A DNA stretch of 64,000 bases, taken from CAZSHX01 sp964606895 (GTDB taxonomy: Bacteria; Bacteroidota; Ignavibacteria; Kapaibacteriales; UBA2268). The notes below the pieces were generated by a model. That model searched no databases, was not told the origin of the DNA, and saw nothing but the letters and a program-made list of their open reading frames with translations. Below are positions 27,124-36,720 of the stretch, in pieces. Both the position numbers and the translations under genes were made by a program. The stretch spans positions 32,091 to 96,090 of the forward strand of contig CAZSHX010000004.1 of assembly GCA_964606895.1 (NCBI GenBank). Direction: 5' to 3'. Each line of letters starts with the position of its first letter. Positions within the stretch are counted from its first letter, which is position 1.

Positions 27124-27313
27124 TAATAAACCTGTATCAAGAAACAACCAATACAATGTTAAGAAATTTTAAGTTCATTAGCAAGAAAATTGATGTATTT
27201 TCAGAAGATTTCTTGACCAAATTTGAAAATATTTCTGGAATTAGTGTAAGTATTTGGCTACAGTGTTAAATATATTCTACTCCTTAGGTGGATTGATTCA
27301 GAAATCCAGTTTT

Positions 27314-28162
27314 TTAGAAACTGATTGTCTTAAAATAATCTTCAAGGCTTTTCTGCCATTCGGGGAATTCCATTTTTAGTTCGCTTGAAAGCAGAAGATT
27401 GCTCATTGCCGAAAAATCAGGACGTTTGGCTGGAAGATTAAAAATATTCTTTGAGACGGGAATGATTTTGTTCGGAAGGTTGGCAATTCTTGCTATTTCC
27501 TTTGCCCATTCAAATCGCGAGCAATGTCCTGTATTGGTCAAATGATAAAGGCCTGACAGCCCGCGGGCAAGAGATTTCAAAGTACAATCTGCGACTAATC
27601 CAGTGTACGTTGGTATTGAAATTTCATCATCGGCAATTTGTAATTCATTATTGTTTTTTGCCCATTGGAGCATCTTGGCAATAAAGTTTTGGTTGCCGTC
27701 TCCGTAAAGCCAGCTGACTCTGAAAATCAGGAATTTTTTAGTTTCATCTTCCAAAGCCATTTCGCCTAATAGTTTGCTTTTCCCATAAACATTGAGAGGG
27801 TTGGGTTCTTCTGTCTCAAAATACGGTTCGCCTTTTGTACCGTCGAATACATAATCTGTGCTGTAATGAACAACATAGCCGCCGAATTTTTCAGCGGCAA
27901 TGGCAAGATTGCGGATACCGAGCACATTTGCTTTGTAAGCATCGTATTCACTTCTTTCGGCAATGTCAACCTGATTGTAGGCGGCACAGTTAATCACAAA
28001 GTCAGGTTTTACCTGTTCGTAAACATTTAAAACCTGATCAATACTTGCAATATCAACGGTATCGAAATCAAAGCCGAAAAATTCTTCTCCTTTTTCCTCG
28101 AGCTTTTTGGAAAATTCCTTGCCAAGTTGTCCTTTATTTCCTGCTATAAGGTATTTTTTCAT
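27314..28162 (-). CDS. rmlD: dTDP-4-dehydrorhamnose reductase (RmlD-like)
   Basis: 282 aa, the family length. The N-terminal NAD(P) loop is IAGNKGQLGKEF, followed by VINCAAYNQVDIAE and the catalytic YGKSKLLGE (Tyr-x-x-x-Lys). VHYSTDYVFDGTKGEPY matches RmlD closely. RmlD reduces dTDP-4-keto-L-rhamnose to dTDP-L-rhamnose for surface polysaccharide. No rmlA, B or C is nearby, so it may act on another sugar nucleotide. The upstream PGI/PMI-like gene ends 10 bp before it. Confidence 0.87.
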   Translation of the reverse strand: MKKYLIAGNKGQLGKEFSKKLEEKGEEFFGFDFDTVDIASIDQVLNVYEQVKPDFVINCAAYNQVDIAERSEYDAYKANVLGIRNLAIAAEKFGGYVVHYSTDYVFDGTKGEPYFETEEPNPLNVYGKSKLLGEMALEDETKKFLIFRVSWLYGDGNQNFIAKMLQWAKNNNELQIADDEISIPTYTGLVADCTLKSLARGLSGLYHLTNTGHCSRFEWAKEIARIANLPNKIIPVSKNIFNLPAKRPDFSAMSNLLLSSELKMEFPEWQKSLEDYFKTISF

Positions 28163-28172
28163 GCCCGAAAGA

Positions 28173-29249
28173 TTATTCCTGCGTCAGTTGATTTTTCAAC
28201 TTGCTGATTAATGGAATAGGTGTGGGATCAACTCCATTTAAAATTGCCATAAAATAACTAACCCAATCACCGAGGTAAATCAGGTCGAACATTCTGGTTA
28301 ATAAATTTTCGCCATCACCTTTGATTTCAATAACATGCTTCACACTGCTTTCGATTAGCGAATGAAGTGCATTAAAACGTATTTTTACTCTTGGATGGTC
28401 ATAAGGGTCACGCATGAAAATCACTGAGAATCTCGTTGTTAAATCTTCAGGATAACTCCATGAATTTATTTCGTTATGATTCATTTCGGGAAGTAAATTG
28501 CCGAAAGCAAGTTGTTTGGCATTTTCCTGAATCTGACAGCGCCATCTGAGGTTTACCGAGTCCAGTCTTTCTGCAGGAGAATAAATAACAGGAACCGAAT
28601 TGTAGAGCTTTTCAGCCAGTTGGAATGCAACATTTCTGCCGTTTTCCAAATCGGTATAAGCATCGGCTTTGATAAAAAGTAAATCCAAAAGCTCATTCAT
28701 GCAAAATTGTATATTTGAATCAGTTTTGAATGCAGAGCTTTTTTGAAGAAGATAAAGCATTGGAACAAATGAATAACCAAGAGCACATCTTGGCTGTAAT
28801 CCACCAGGAACTTTTATAACAGGATAGCCATACTTGAGGGCAAGCTCTTCGAGTTTGCCGCCTGTGGTGATGCAAATAATTCTGTCTGTATATTTTCGGG
28901 CATCTTCAAATGCCGAGATAGTTTCTTCAGTATTCCCCGAATAGGAACTTGCAATAACATTCGTATTTTCATTTATCGAAGCAGGAACTGAGTAGCCCCT
29001 GTTAGTTCTGATTAAAAGATGATTTGCCCAGGGTGTTGCACTGCAGAAAGAAGCAAGCAGGTCGCCACCGATTGCAGAACCGCCCATGCCGAGAATCAGG
29101 TATTCATTTGATACAGGCTTACTGTTGAAACCCGCGGCATCTTTGCCGATTTCAATTGCTTCCTTCACCTGCATAGGAAAATTCTTCAATATTTCGAACA
29201 TGTTTTGAGAGTCTGATTTTTCAATATTCTCTCTGTAAATCTTAGCCAT
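28173..29249 (-). CDS. Bifunctional phosphoglucose/phosphomannose isomerase family protein (SIS domain)
   Basis: 358 aa from the ATG at 29249, preceded by AAGGA at a suitable distance. A longer in-frame start (29279) lacks this. The SIS fold shows ILGMGGSAIGGDLL and VIASSYSGNTEETISAF, two phosphosugar-binding turns, then CALGYSFVPMLYLL and LLPEMNHNEINSWS with the catalytic Glu/His. This matches the archaeal/bacterial PGI/PMI family. Those enzymes interconvert glucose-6-P, fructose-6-P and mannose-6-P. It may feed the mannose or rhamnose route of the neighbouring sugar-nucleotide gene. Confidence 0.88.
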   Translation of the reverse strand: MAKIYRENIEKSDSQNMFEILKNFPMQVKEAIEIGKDAAGFNSKPVSNEYLILGMGGSAIGGDLLASFCSATPWANHLLIRTNRGYSVPASINENTNVIASSYSGNTEETISAFEDARKYTDRIICITTGGKLEELALKYGYPVIKVPGGLQPRCALGYSFVPMLYLLQKSSAFKTDSNIQFCMNELLDLLFIKADAYTDLENGRNVAFQLAEKLYNSVPVIYSPAERLDSVNLRWRCQIQENAKQLAFGNLLPEMNHNEINSWSYPEDLTTRFSVIFMRDPYDHPRVKIRFNALHSLIESSVKHVIEIKGDGENLLTRMFDLIYLGDWVSYFMAILNGVDPTPIPLISKLKNQLTQE

Positions 29250-29457
29250 TATTAAATCCTTAAATAACAATTTTAACATTTGCTTTTAAAAGCTTTGCAA
29301 AAATGCCAAATATTTTTTAATTTGACAACGTAATGAAGTGGATTTACTTTTATTATAGGTTTTAATTTTTTCTAAGGCAATAATAAAAATGAAAAAATGA
29401 TTTTTCTTTTAGTCCCTGTTCGTAATTATTATGAAATATTTTTGATACAAAAAGCCA

Positions 29458-30165
29458 ATGAATAAAGATAATACTTACATAGTTGTTTGTGCCTACAACG
29501 AAGAAAAAGCCATTGCTTCAGTCATTAACGGACTGAATGAAATGGGTTTCAGAAAAATCGTTGTTGTAAACGACGGAAGTTCAGACGAGACAGGAAATGT
29601 TGTCCGCAATTTTCCTGTAGTGCTGATTGAACATATAATTAACCGAGGGCAGGGAGCCGCTATCGCAACAGGATTGGAATATTGTTCCCGTCTGGAGGAC
29701 TGTAAATTTATTGCTACATTTGATGCAGACAGTCAACACAGACCCGAAGACCTTGAAAAAATGGCAGAAATGATTTTCAATTCTGATTCCGATATTGTTC
29801 TTGGTTCAAGATTTTTGGATTTAAAAAGTGAATCAATGCCATTCGGCAGAAAATTCATCCTGAAATGTGCCGCTTTATTTATTCGTTTCATGTACGGTTT
29901 GAAGTTCACCGATGCCCACAACGGTTTGAGAATTATGAAAAAGGAAGTTTGCCGAAAAATAATGCCTTTTACGGATGGGATGCTTCACGCTTCGGAAATG
30001 ATATATTTAATCAAGAAAAACCGTTTGAAATACCTTGAATCACCTGTGAAGATAAATTACACTGAGTATTCCATTTCCAAAGGTCAGAAATCTTCAGGTT
30101 TTGCCTATCTTGGTTTTTTGACAATTTATCATAAAATAATTCTGCTTCTGTTTGAAAAGGACTAA
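29458..30165 (+). CDS. Family 2 glycosyltransferase (dolichyl-phosphate mannose synthase-like)
   Basis: 235 aa. The GT-A fold begins YIVVCAYNEEKAIASVINGL and VVVNDGSSDET, has the metal site ATFDADSQHRPED and ends with VLGSRFLD and HNGLRIMKKEV. No C-terminal membrane helices are present, in contrast to DPM-type enzymes with anchors. It probably transfers a sugar from a nucleotide donor to polyprenyl phosphate. The DUF2304 membrane-protein gene starts 3 bp after its stop, and this pair is common. A TATTTTTG box (29437-29444) may be its -7 element. Confidence 0.88.
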   Translation: MNKDNTYIVVCAYNEEKAIASVINGLNEMGFRKIVVVNDGSSDETGNVVRNFPVVLIEHIINRGQGAAIATGLEYCSRLEDCKFIATFDADSQHRPEDLEKMAEMIFNSDSDIVLGSRFLDLKSESMPFGRKFILKCAALFIRFMYGLKFTDAHNGLRIMKKEVCRKIMPFTDGMLHASEMIYLIKKNRLKYLESPVKINYTEYSISKGQKSSGFAYLGFLTIYHKIILLLFEKD

Positions 30166-30168
30166 CCA

Positions 30169-30513
30169 ATGACTGTTTTCGAAATTGTTATTATATGCCT
30201 GATTCAGGCTTTCTTCCTGCCGATTCTATTTTTTAAAATAAAGAATCGGACACTAAGCATATTTGATTTTTCATTTATCCTGATTCTGGATACAGTGTTA
30301 AGTTTATTTTTGGTTTACCCGTCATTATTTACATATATCTCAGGTTTTTTTGGCATTGCAAGAGGCGTGGATATATTTATTTACTTTTCAATAATTGCTT
30401 TGTTTTATATCGTTTTCAGAATATATTTCAAGATGGAAAAATTGAAACAAGACTTAACAAAACTAAACAGGGAAATGAGCATCAGAATGATGGAAAATAA
30501 GAATCCGGAATAG
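30169..30513 (+). CDS. DUF2304 family small membrane protein
   Basis: 114 aa with three hydrophobic helices and a cytosolic coiled tail. GFFGIARGVDIFIYFSIIAL followed by VFRIYFKMEKLKQDLTKLNR is the characteristic DUF2304 sequence. It starts 3 bp downstream of a GT2 gene. In this family, genes are regularly paired with DPM-like glycosyltransferases, and the protein may anchor the soluble enzyme to the membrane (inference). Confidence 0.85.
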   Translation: MTVFEIVIICLIQAFFLPILFFKIKNRTLSIFDFSFILILDTVLSLFLVYPSLFTYISGFFGIARGVDIFIYFSIIALFYIVFRIYFKMEKLKQDLTKLNREMSIRMMENKNPE

Positions 30514-30566
30514 CCTTGCAAATGAGTGATGCACTTGGCAAACCTCTCAATGAATCGTTGTACTAA

Positions 30567-30586
30567 CCCCATGCTTTAGCGTGGGG
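30567..30586. repeat. Palindrome with A/T run
   Basis: ccccatgc-ttta-gcgtgggg forms an 8-bp stem (one G-T pair). It is followed on the plus strand by an A-run (30591-30598). The A-run is on the wrong side for a plus-strand terminator. It could end minus-strand transcripts only weakly and looks more like a dispersed palindromic repeat. Confidence 0.55.
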
Positions 30587-30658
30587 CATTAAAAAAAACT
30601 GCATTATCAACAGACTCGTAACAATGCAGATTAATCTTTTTGGAAAACTCTAACCAAC

Positions 30659-32188
30659 CTAAATCCCATTTTCAGGGACAGGAAAAGTAACATAGAAACA
30701 AGAACCCTTTCCCACTTCGCTTTCAATATGCATTTCGCCTCCGTGGAATGTAATAAATTCTTTGCAAAGAATCAATCCGAGTCCCGAACCTTCTTCACCG
30801 CTTGTTCCATGTGTTGAGGTTTTTGAATCAATTTTGAAAAGCTGGTTCAACACACTCTCGGAAATACCGACACCATTATCGGAAATTTTTACCGTGATAA
30901 ACTTGTCCTCAGCATAAGCATCAATGGTAATTATGCCATTGGTATCAGAGAATTTTATAGAATTATGAATGAGATTTCTGAAAATCGAATCTGCCATATT
31001 TACATCAGCAAATACAAGAATATCATCGGAAATGTTATTTATAATTGTTATGCTTTTCTCTTTGGCAGTTTCATCAAAATAGTCCAAAATCAAACGTATA
31101 ATATCGCTCAACACATATTCACTTGGATGAAAAGTCATCTTCCCACGTTGAATCTGCGACCATTGAAGAAGATTGCTCAGCAATTTATAAAGCTTTTTGG
31201 CAGATTTGTTCAAGCTGAAAAGTGTAGCATTGAGTTCAGAAAGAGTAAATCTACTGAAATCTTTGATGACTATTTCTGTTAAATTCAAAAAAGATGAGAA
31301 TGGATTCTTCAGGTCGTGGGAAATAATTGAAAAGAACTTATCCTTGCTCGCATTAAGTTCTCGGAGCATTTCTTCGGATTTTTTCAGCTTTTCTTCTGCC
31401 ACTTTTTTCTCAGTAATATCCTTGACAGAACTGAGAAGTTTGTGTTTGCCCATTTTCTCATCAAAATAAGCATGAACGGTGTTGTTAATCCATTTTATTG
31501 CACCTTGTTTAGTAATGATTCTCAAATCTACTGAAACTTTTCCCGACTTTTTGAAAGATTCCAGTGCTGTTCTGAATATTGTTAAATCATCGGGATGAAC
31601 AATAGTTGCCCATTTATCAAAAGTATCTATGTCATCATAAGAATAACCATATTCTTTGATTAGTTTATCTGTTGACCACTCTCTTTTCAGAGTGCCGTCA
31701 GGTTCAACAATCACACTCGATGCCGCATCTGAAATAAGTTCCGAAAGAAGTCTGTATTTTTCTTGATTGCTGTATAATTCATTCTCTCTGTTATATTGTT
31801 CAGTCACATCCTGAATTATGGAAAGAACGAATCTTTCATCATTTATGGCAAGAGATTTTGCACGTAAATCGGTTATTATAAGATTCCCGTTTAAGTCAAT
31901 TAATTTGATGTTTTTAACTGAAATATGGTAGTCAGCCATTTCCACTTCAAGCATCTTAGCCGCCAATTCAGGTAGAGAATCGGGGTGTACAATCATTCTG
32001 ACAGACTTCCCGATAATCTGAGTATCAGATTCGGCACCGATTAACTCCAATCCATGTTTATTCATGTACATAAATTCTGAATTCTTGTGAATTGAAACAG
32101 GAAAAGGGACTAATTCAGCAAGCTGATAGAACAGCGACTCGCTGATTTCGGGAATTTTGTCTATTTGTATAAAATCGAAATTATTCAT
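30659..32188 (-). CDS. PAS-PAS sensor histidine kinase
   Basis: 509 aa, no membrane segments. The first PAS (about residues 18-130) has VSIHKNSEFMYMNKHGLELI. The second (about 140-265) includes WATIVHPDDLTIFRTALESF and the PAC end HKLLSSVKDITEKK. The HisKA box FFSIISHDLKNPFSSF (His near 290) is followed by an ATPase with LIHNSIKFSD (N), ISDNGVGI (G1) and GSGLGLILCKEF (G2). It is a cytosolic sensor kinase. It lies 109 bp downstream of the TolC gene in the same direction and might share the efflux operon transcript. No response regulator is adjacent. Confidence 0.9.
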   Translation of the reverse strand: MNNFDFIQIDKIPEISESLFYQLAELVPFPVSIHKNSEFMYMNKHGLELIGAESDTQIIGKSVRMIVHPDSLPELAAKMLEVEMADYHISVKNIKLIDLNGNLIITDLRAKSLAINDERFVLSIIQDVTEQYNRENELYSNQEKYRLLSELISDAASSVIVEPDGTLKREWSTDKLIKEYGYSYDDIDTFDKWATIVHPDDLTIFRTALESFKKSGKVSVDLRIITKQGAIKWINNTVHAYFDEKMGKHKLLSSVKDITEKKVAEEKLKKSEEMLRELNASKDKFFSIISHDLKNPFSSFLNLTEIVIKDFSRFTLSELNATLFSLNKSAKKLYKLLSNLLQWSQIQRGKMTFHPSEYVLSDIIRLILDYFDETAKEKSITIINNISDDILVFADVNMADSIFRNLIHNSIKFSDTNGIITIDAYAEDKFITVKISDNGVGISESVLNQLFKIDSKTSTHGTSGEEGSGLGLILCKEFITFHGGEMHIESEVGKGSCFYVTFPVPENGI

Positions 32189-32297
32189 TATTAATATTTA
32201 ACACATTTCTAATTAACAAAAAACAAATATATGAAAAAAATCAGAGTAATTTATTGAGAATATTAGATTAAAGAAAAATTAACACATCCTGAGCAAT

Positions 32298-33638
32298 CTA
32301 AAGTTCACCCATTAGGAGTTTCAGCCGGGTTTCTGCTGATTTAAGATTATAATAAATCGTGCTTAACCGACTTAAAGAGTTCTCGTAGGATACCTGAGCG
32401 TCACGAACTTCGATTGCCGTAGTTTGAGAAAGTTTCAGTCTTTCCATCGCCAAATACAGATTCTCCTTGGCTAATGCTTTGGTGGAACTTTCGATTTCGA
32501 GCAGTTGCAGATTTGTTCTGAATAAATGCAATGAGCTAAGGAATTGAGTCCTGACTTGTTTAATTTGAGCAGATAATTCGATTTCGGTTGAATAGGAGGA
32601 GATTTCAGCAAGCTGAATCTGTCTTGAAATATTTCCTCCCTGAAAAATAGGATACGTTAGATTCAGTCCAAAATTTGCACCATTGGTTTGATTGACATTA
32701 ATTTGCCCGACCGGACTTTCGGTAAGATTAAATCCATATCCGGCAGTCAAATAAATATAAGGCAGATTAAGCGATTGATACTCTTTTGCTGAAAGTTTGG
32801 ATATTTCGAGTTGTTTTTGAAGAATCTGAACGGAGGGATTAGCTTCCATGATTTTTTTTTCTGCTGAAAGGCTGTCAATCTCGGAATAAGATATTAAATC
32901 AATAACTTCATAATTCTCTGAAATTTCTCTGTTAATTATCTTGTTGAGATTTCTTTTTGATTCGGCAATAACATTTAACTGCTGAATTTCATTTTGTGAT
33001 TGGGTGTTAAAATCAATCTGAGCCTGAAGCAACTCGGTTTTTGCAGATAATCCGGCATTAAATCTTGTTTCTCCGATTGTCATTCTTTCTTTGCTCAGAG
33101 CCTTAATTTCACGGATTGCATTATATATTTGTTTCTGTTTGACAATTTCATAGTAAGCATTGATAATTTCGGCTATGCTTTGCTGTAGCTGAGCTTTATA
33201 TTTGATTTCGCCTGATTTTTCAATTTCTTCGAGTCTGCTTTTGCTTGTAAACATCTTAAACCCATCGAATACAGTCCAGTTCAAAGCTATACCGGCATTA
33301 TATATTCTTGTTACAGCGGCGGATTTATCAAGGACTGAACCAGTTGAATATTCGAGATGAGCATTATTTATGGAAGCATTGACACTGGCATTCAGATTGA
33401 TATTTGGTAACATTCCTGCATTCCCCGATGTATTATTTTCTTTGCTAATCAGAGCTTCATTTTTGCTTAACTGTATGTCATAGTTATTCTTTAAGCCGAT
33501 TGAAATGGCATCCTCAAGTTTTAATAATTCCTGTGAAAATACTTTAGAATTACAGAATAAACTCAATACCATCATTAACAAAAGTAATCGAATAACATCA
33601 CTTAACCTATTGATTAAACTATATTTCACACTTTTCAT
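32298..33638 (-). CDS. TolC-family outer-membrane efflux protein
   Basis: 446 aa. A signal peptide (LLLLMMVLSLFCNSKVFSQ) is followed by LKLEDAISIGLKNNYDIQLS, the usual TolC opening. Two repeated long helical halves follow, each with an Asn/Gly-rich tip (SYSTEIELSAQIKQVRTQF and SVQILQKQLEISKLSAKEY). The trimer spans the outer membrane and periplasm as a channel. Its start is 1 bp past the RND permease stop, so it is the third gene of a complete tripartite efflux operon. Confidence 0.92.
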   Translation of the reverse strand: MKSVKYSLINRLSDVIRLLLLMMVLSLFCNSKVFSQELLKLEDAISIGLKNNYDIQLSKNEALISKENNTSGNAGMLPNINLNASVNASINNAHLEYSTGSVLDKSAAVTRIYNAGIALNWTVFDGFKMFTSKSRLEEIEKSGEIKYKAQLQQSIAEIINAYYEIVKQKQIYNAIREIKALSKERMTIGETRFNAGLSAKTELLQAQIDFNTQSQNEIQQLNVIAESKRNLNKIINREISENYEVIDLISYSEIDSLSAEKKIMEANPSVQILQKQLEISKLSAKEYQSLNLPYIYLTAGYGFNLTESPVGQINVNQTNGANFGLNLTYPIFQGGNISRQIQLAEISSYSTEIELSAQIKQVRTQFLSSLHLFRTNLQLLEIESSTKALAKENLYLAMERLKLSQTTAIEVRDAQVSYENSLSRLSTIYYNLKSAETRLKLLMGEL

Positions 33639-33639
33639 A

Positions 33640-36600
33640 TTATTTTACCGTTTGGTTTTTTGGTTGCTTTATCTTAGCTAAATATATGTAAAATACGGGA
33701 ACAACATAGAGAGTCAGCACCAAAGCAAACAGCATACCGCCTACAATTACTATTCCCATAGGCATCCTGCTTTTAGCTCCCGCTCCAAGTGCAAGAGCAA
33801 TCGGCAAAGCACCGAGAACAGTAGCAAGCGAGGTCATAAGGATTGGTCTGAGCCTGGAAGTTGCGGCTTCGACAGAGGATGTTATTTTATCAAGTCCGGT
33901 CAATTGCTTTTGATTTGCAAACTCAACTATTAGTATGCCGTTTTTCGTAACCAATCCGATTAACATTATCATACCAATTTCTGAAAAGATATTCAATGTC
34001 TGTCCAAATATCCATAATGACAGCATTGCTCCTGCAATAGCCAATGGAACTGTCATCATGATGATAAACGGGTCTCTGAAACTTTCAAACTGGAACGCAA
34101 GAATCAAATAAATCAGAATCAATGCAAGAATCAGAGCAAATGATGTATTACTGCCGCTCTCAATGAAATCACGACTCGGACCCGACAAATCAGTTCTGAA
34201 TGAATCATCAAGCATACTGCCTGCAATTTTCTGCATTGTTTCTATTCCTTCACCAAGAGTTTTCCCAGGAGCTAAAGATGCGGAAATGGTTGCGGCTTTG
34301 AATCTGTTATAATGATAAAGCGAAGGAGGATTGCTTGCTTCAACTAATTCAACAAGATTACTCAATTGGATCATTTCGCCTTTATTGCTCCTGACATATA
34401 ACGCCGTCAAATCCAGAGGTTTATCCCTGTTGCTTCTGTCCACCTGCCCGATAACCTGATATTGCTTGCCGTTACGGAGAAAATAGCCGAATCTTTTGCC
34501 GCTCATCGCAAGTTGGAGTGTATTAGAAATATCAAGTACACTCACTCCCAAATCAGTAGATTTCAATCTGTTGATACGAACCTGAAGCTCAGGTTTATTA
34601 AATTTCAAATTAACGTCAACATTTCCAAAAGTGGGGTCTTTTCTTGCTGTTTCAAGAAACTTAGGTAAAGCTTTCTCGATTTTAGAAAAGTCAAGATTCT
34701 GAATCACGAATTGAACCGGAAGTGCAGAACCTGAACTCATAGAAGTTGAAATCGTTTGTTCCTGAACTGACATAACTCTTGCGGCAGGCCTTTTCTTCAT
34801 TATCCGGGTAATCCTGTCGTAAATCTCCTGCTGACTTTGTTCCCTGTCCTCAGGGTCAGTTAGCATAACGTTAACCGAGCCGGTATTTGTGACTCCCTGC
34901 GAACTTGAACCGGATGGAGCTGTTATACCATAAATCAACCTTGCTTCAGGCACACTATCCATCAGAACTTGTGTATAACTATCAATTAGTTCGAGAGTTT
35001 TATCAAAATCAGTTCCTTCCGGTGCAGTAAGCGGATTTCGAATCATACTCCTGTCCTCGAGAGGTGCTAACTCTGTTTTTAGAACAGAGGAAAACACATA
35101 AATAAATCCAAAGCAAATTGCTACAATTACAAGAGCAAACCAACGATTATGTGTAACAAATTTCAATGAAGTGCTGTATAACTCTTCCATTTTTTGAAAA
35201 AATGGCTCGGTCATTTTATAGAATTTAGAATCTGTATGCTTTTTCTTACCTAAGAAAACATTTAAGACAGGAGTCAGCGATAGTGAAACGAATGCTGAAA
35301 CAAGAACAGCTCCGGCTACAACAATCCCGAATTCTCTGAAAAGTCTTCCCGTAAATCCCTGTAAAAACATTATTGGCAGAAAGACAACTGCAAGGGTTAT
35401 TGAAGTAGAAATAACTGCAAAATATATTTCCCGCGTTCCCTCTCTTGCGGCTCGATGTTTCTCCATCCCGGATTCTATCTTTTTAAATATATTCTCCGTA
35501 ACAACTATTCCGTCGTCAACAACTAAACCCGTTGCGAGAATAACCGCAAGCATTGTGAGTATATTTATCGAAAAGCCGAAAATATACATTATAAAAAAAG
35601 TAGCAATAAGTGAAACAGGTATATCTATCAAAGGTCTGATTGCAATTACCCAGTTCCTGAAAAAAAGATACACAATCAGAACCACTAAAAGTATAGCAAC
35701 AAGAAGCGTTTCCTGTACTTCCAATATTGATTTTTTTACAAATTTTGTTTTGTCAATACCTATGTCAATAGCCATTCCTTCGGGAAGATTTTTTTTGACT
35801 TCTTCGAGCCTTCTGTAAAATTCATCGGCAATATCAACATAATTGGCACCGGGCTGGGGTATGATGGACAAAGAAACACCGACAATCCCATTCATCTTGA
35901 TGGATGTTTCCTCGTTCTCCGGTCCAATCATCGCTTCGCCTACGTCATTGAAACGAACAATCCTATTGTCCGTCTGTTTGATAATTAGATTATTGAAATC
36001 TAATTCTGAGGTAAGCCGTCCGAAAGTTTTAATCGTAAGTTCGGTTTCATTTCCTCTGACTTTACCACCCGGCAAATCAACATTTTCTCGGTTAAGTGCC
36101 AGGAAAATATCCTGAACCGTCAGATTGTTAGCCGCTAATCTTGCAGGGTCAATCCACAGCCTCATTGAAGGGCGTTTCTGACCGAACATGCTAACCTGAC
36201 TGACTCCGGGTATTGTTTGAAGTTTTTCCATCAGAACATTTTCTACATAATCACTCAATTCGGTTACAGTCATTTTACTGCTGACAACTGGCATGAAAAT
36301 TATCGGGTCGCTGTTTGCATCTGCTTTTGAAACTATTGGCGGTGCATCAATATCCTGAGGTAATGACCTTATTGCCTGGCTGACTTTGTCCCGAACATCA
36401 TTCGCTGATTTTTCCATGTCGGAACCAAGTGTAAATTCAACAGTTATGTTGCTGTTTCCCAATGAAGACACTGAGGAAATTGTCCTGATGCTTTCAATCC
36501 CGTTAATTGCTTTTTCGAGAGGTTCCGTAATTTGTGATTCAACGATTTCAGCATTAGCACCGGTGTAAGATGTTCTTACATTAATCGTTGGTGGGTCAAT

Positions 36601-36717
36601 AGCAGGATAGAGTCTTACACCAAGAAAAGTATAACCGACAATCCCGAAAATTACAATCAGGATGTTCAGAACAATAGCTCCAATAGGTCTGTCTAAAGAA
36701 AAATCCGATAGGTTCAT
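33640..36717 (-). CDS. RND efflux permease (HAE-1/AcrB-like)
   Basis: 1025 aa, typical for the family. Twelve transmembrane helices are spread over two halves with large periplasmic porter loops. The first helix FSLDRPIGAIVLNILIVIFG is classical. TM4 has GLVVDDGIVVTENIFKK with the Asp pair of the proton relay. TM10 has GMIMLIGLVTKNGILIVEF. The sequence is HAE-1-like (drug or hydrophobe export) rather than heavy-metal type, but the substrate is unknown. It starts 3 bp after the adaptor gene and ends 1 bp before the TolC gene. Confidence 0.95.
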   Translation of the reverse strand: MNLSDFSLDRPIGAIVLNILIVIFGIVGYTFLGVRLYPAIDPPTINVRTSYTGANAEIVESQITEPLEKAINGIESIRTISSVSSLGNSNITVEFTLGSDMEKSANDVRDKVSQAIRSLPQDIDAPPIVSKADANSDPIIFMPVVSSKMTVTELSDYVENVLMEKLQTIPGVSQVSMFGQKRPSMRLWIDPARLAANNLTVQDIFLALNRENVDLPGGKVRGNETELTIKTFGRLTSELDFNNLIIKQTDNRIVRFNDVGEAMIGPENEETSIKMNGIVGVSLSIIPQPGANYVDIADEFYRRLEEVKKNLPEGMAIDIGIDKTKFVKKSILEVQETLLVAILLVVLIVYLFFRNWVIAIRPLIDIPVSLIATFFIMYIFGFSINILTMLAVILATGLVVDDGIVVTENIFKKIESGMEKHRAAREGTREIYFAVISTSITLAVVFLPIMFLQGFTGRLFREFGIVVAGAVLVSAFVSLSLTPVLNVFLGKKKHTDSKFYKMTEPFFQKMEELYSTSLKFVTHNRWFALVIVAICFGFIYVFSSVLKTELAPLEDRSMIRNPLTAPEGTDFDKTLELIDSYTQVLMDSVPEARLIYGITAPSGSSSQGVTNTGSVNVMLTDPEDREQSQQEIYDRITRIMKKRPAARVMSVQEQTISTSMSSGSALPVQFVIQNLDFSKIEKALPKFLETARKDPTFGNVDVNLKFNKPELQVRINRLKSTDLGVSVLDISNTLQLAMSGKRFGYFLRNGKQYQVIGQVDRSNRDKPLDLTALYVRSNKGEMIQLSNLVELVEASNPPSLYHYNRFKAATISASLAPGKTLGEGIETMQKIAGSMLDDSFRTDLSGPSRDFIESGSNTSFALILALILIYLILAFQFESFRDPFIIMMTVPLAIAGAMLSLWIFGQTLNIFSEIGMIMLIGLVTKNGILIVEFANQKQLTGLDKITSSVEAATSRLRPILMTSLATVLGALPIALALGAGAKSRMPMGIVIVGGMLFALVLTLYVVPVFYIYLAKIKQPKNQTVK

Positions 36718-36720
36718 TTT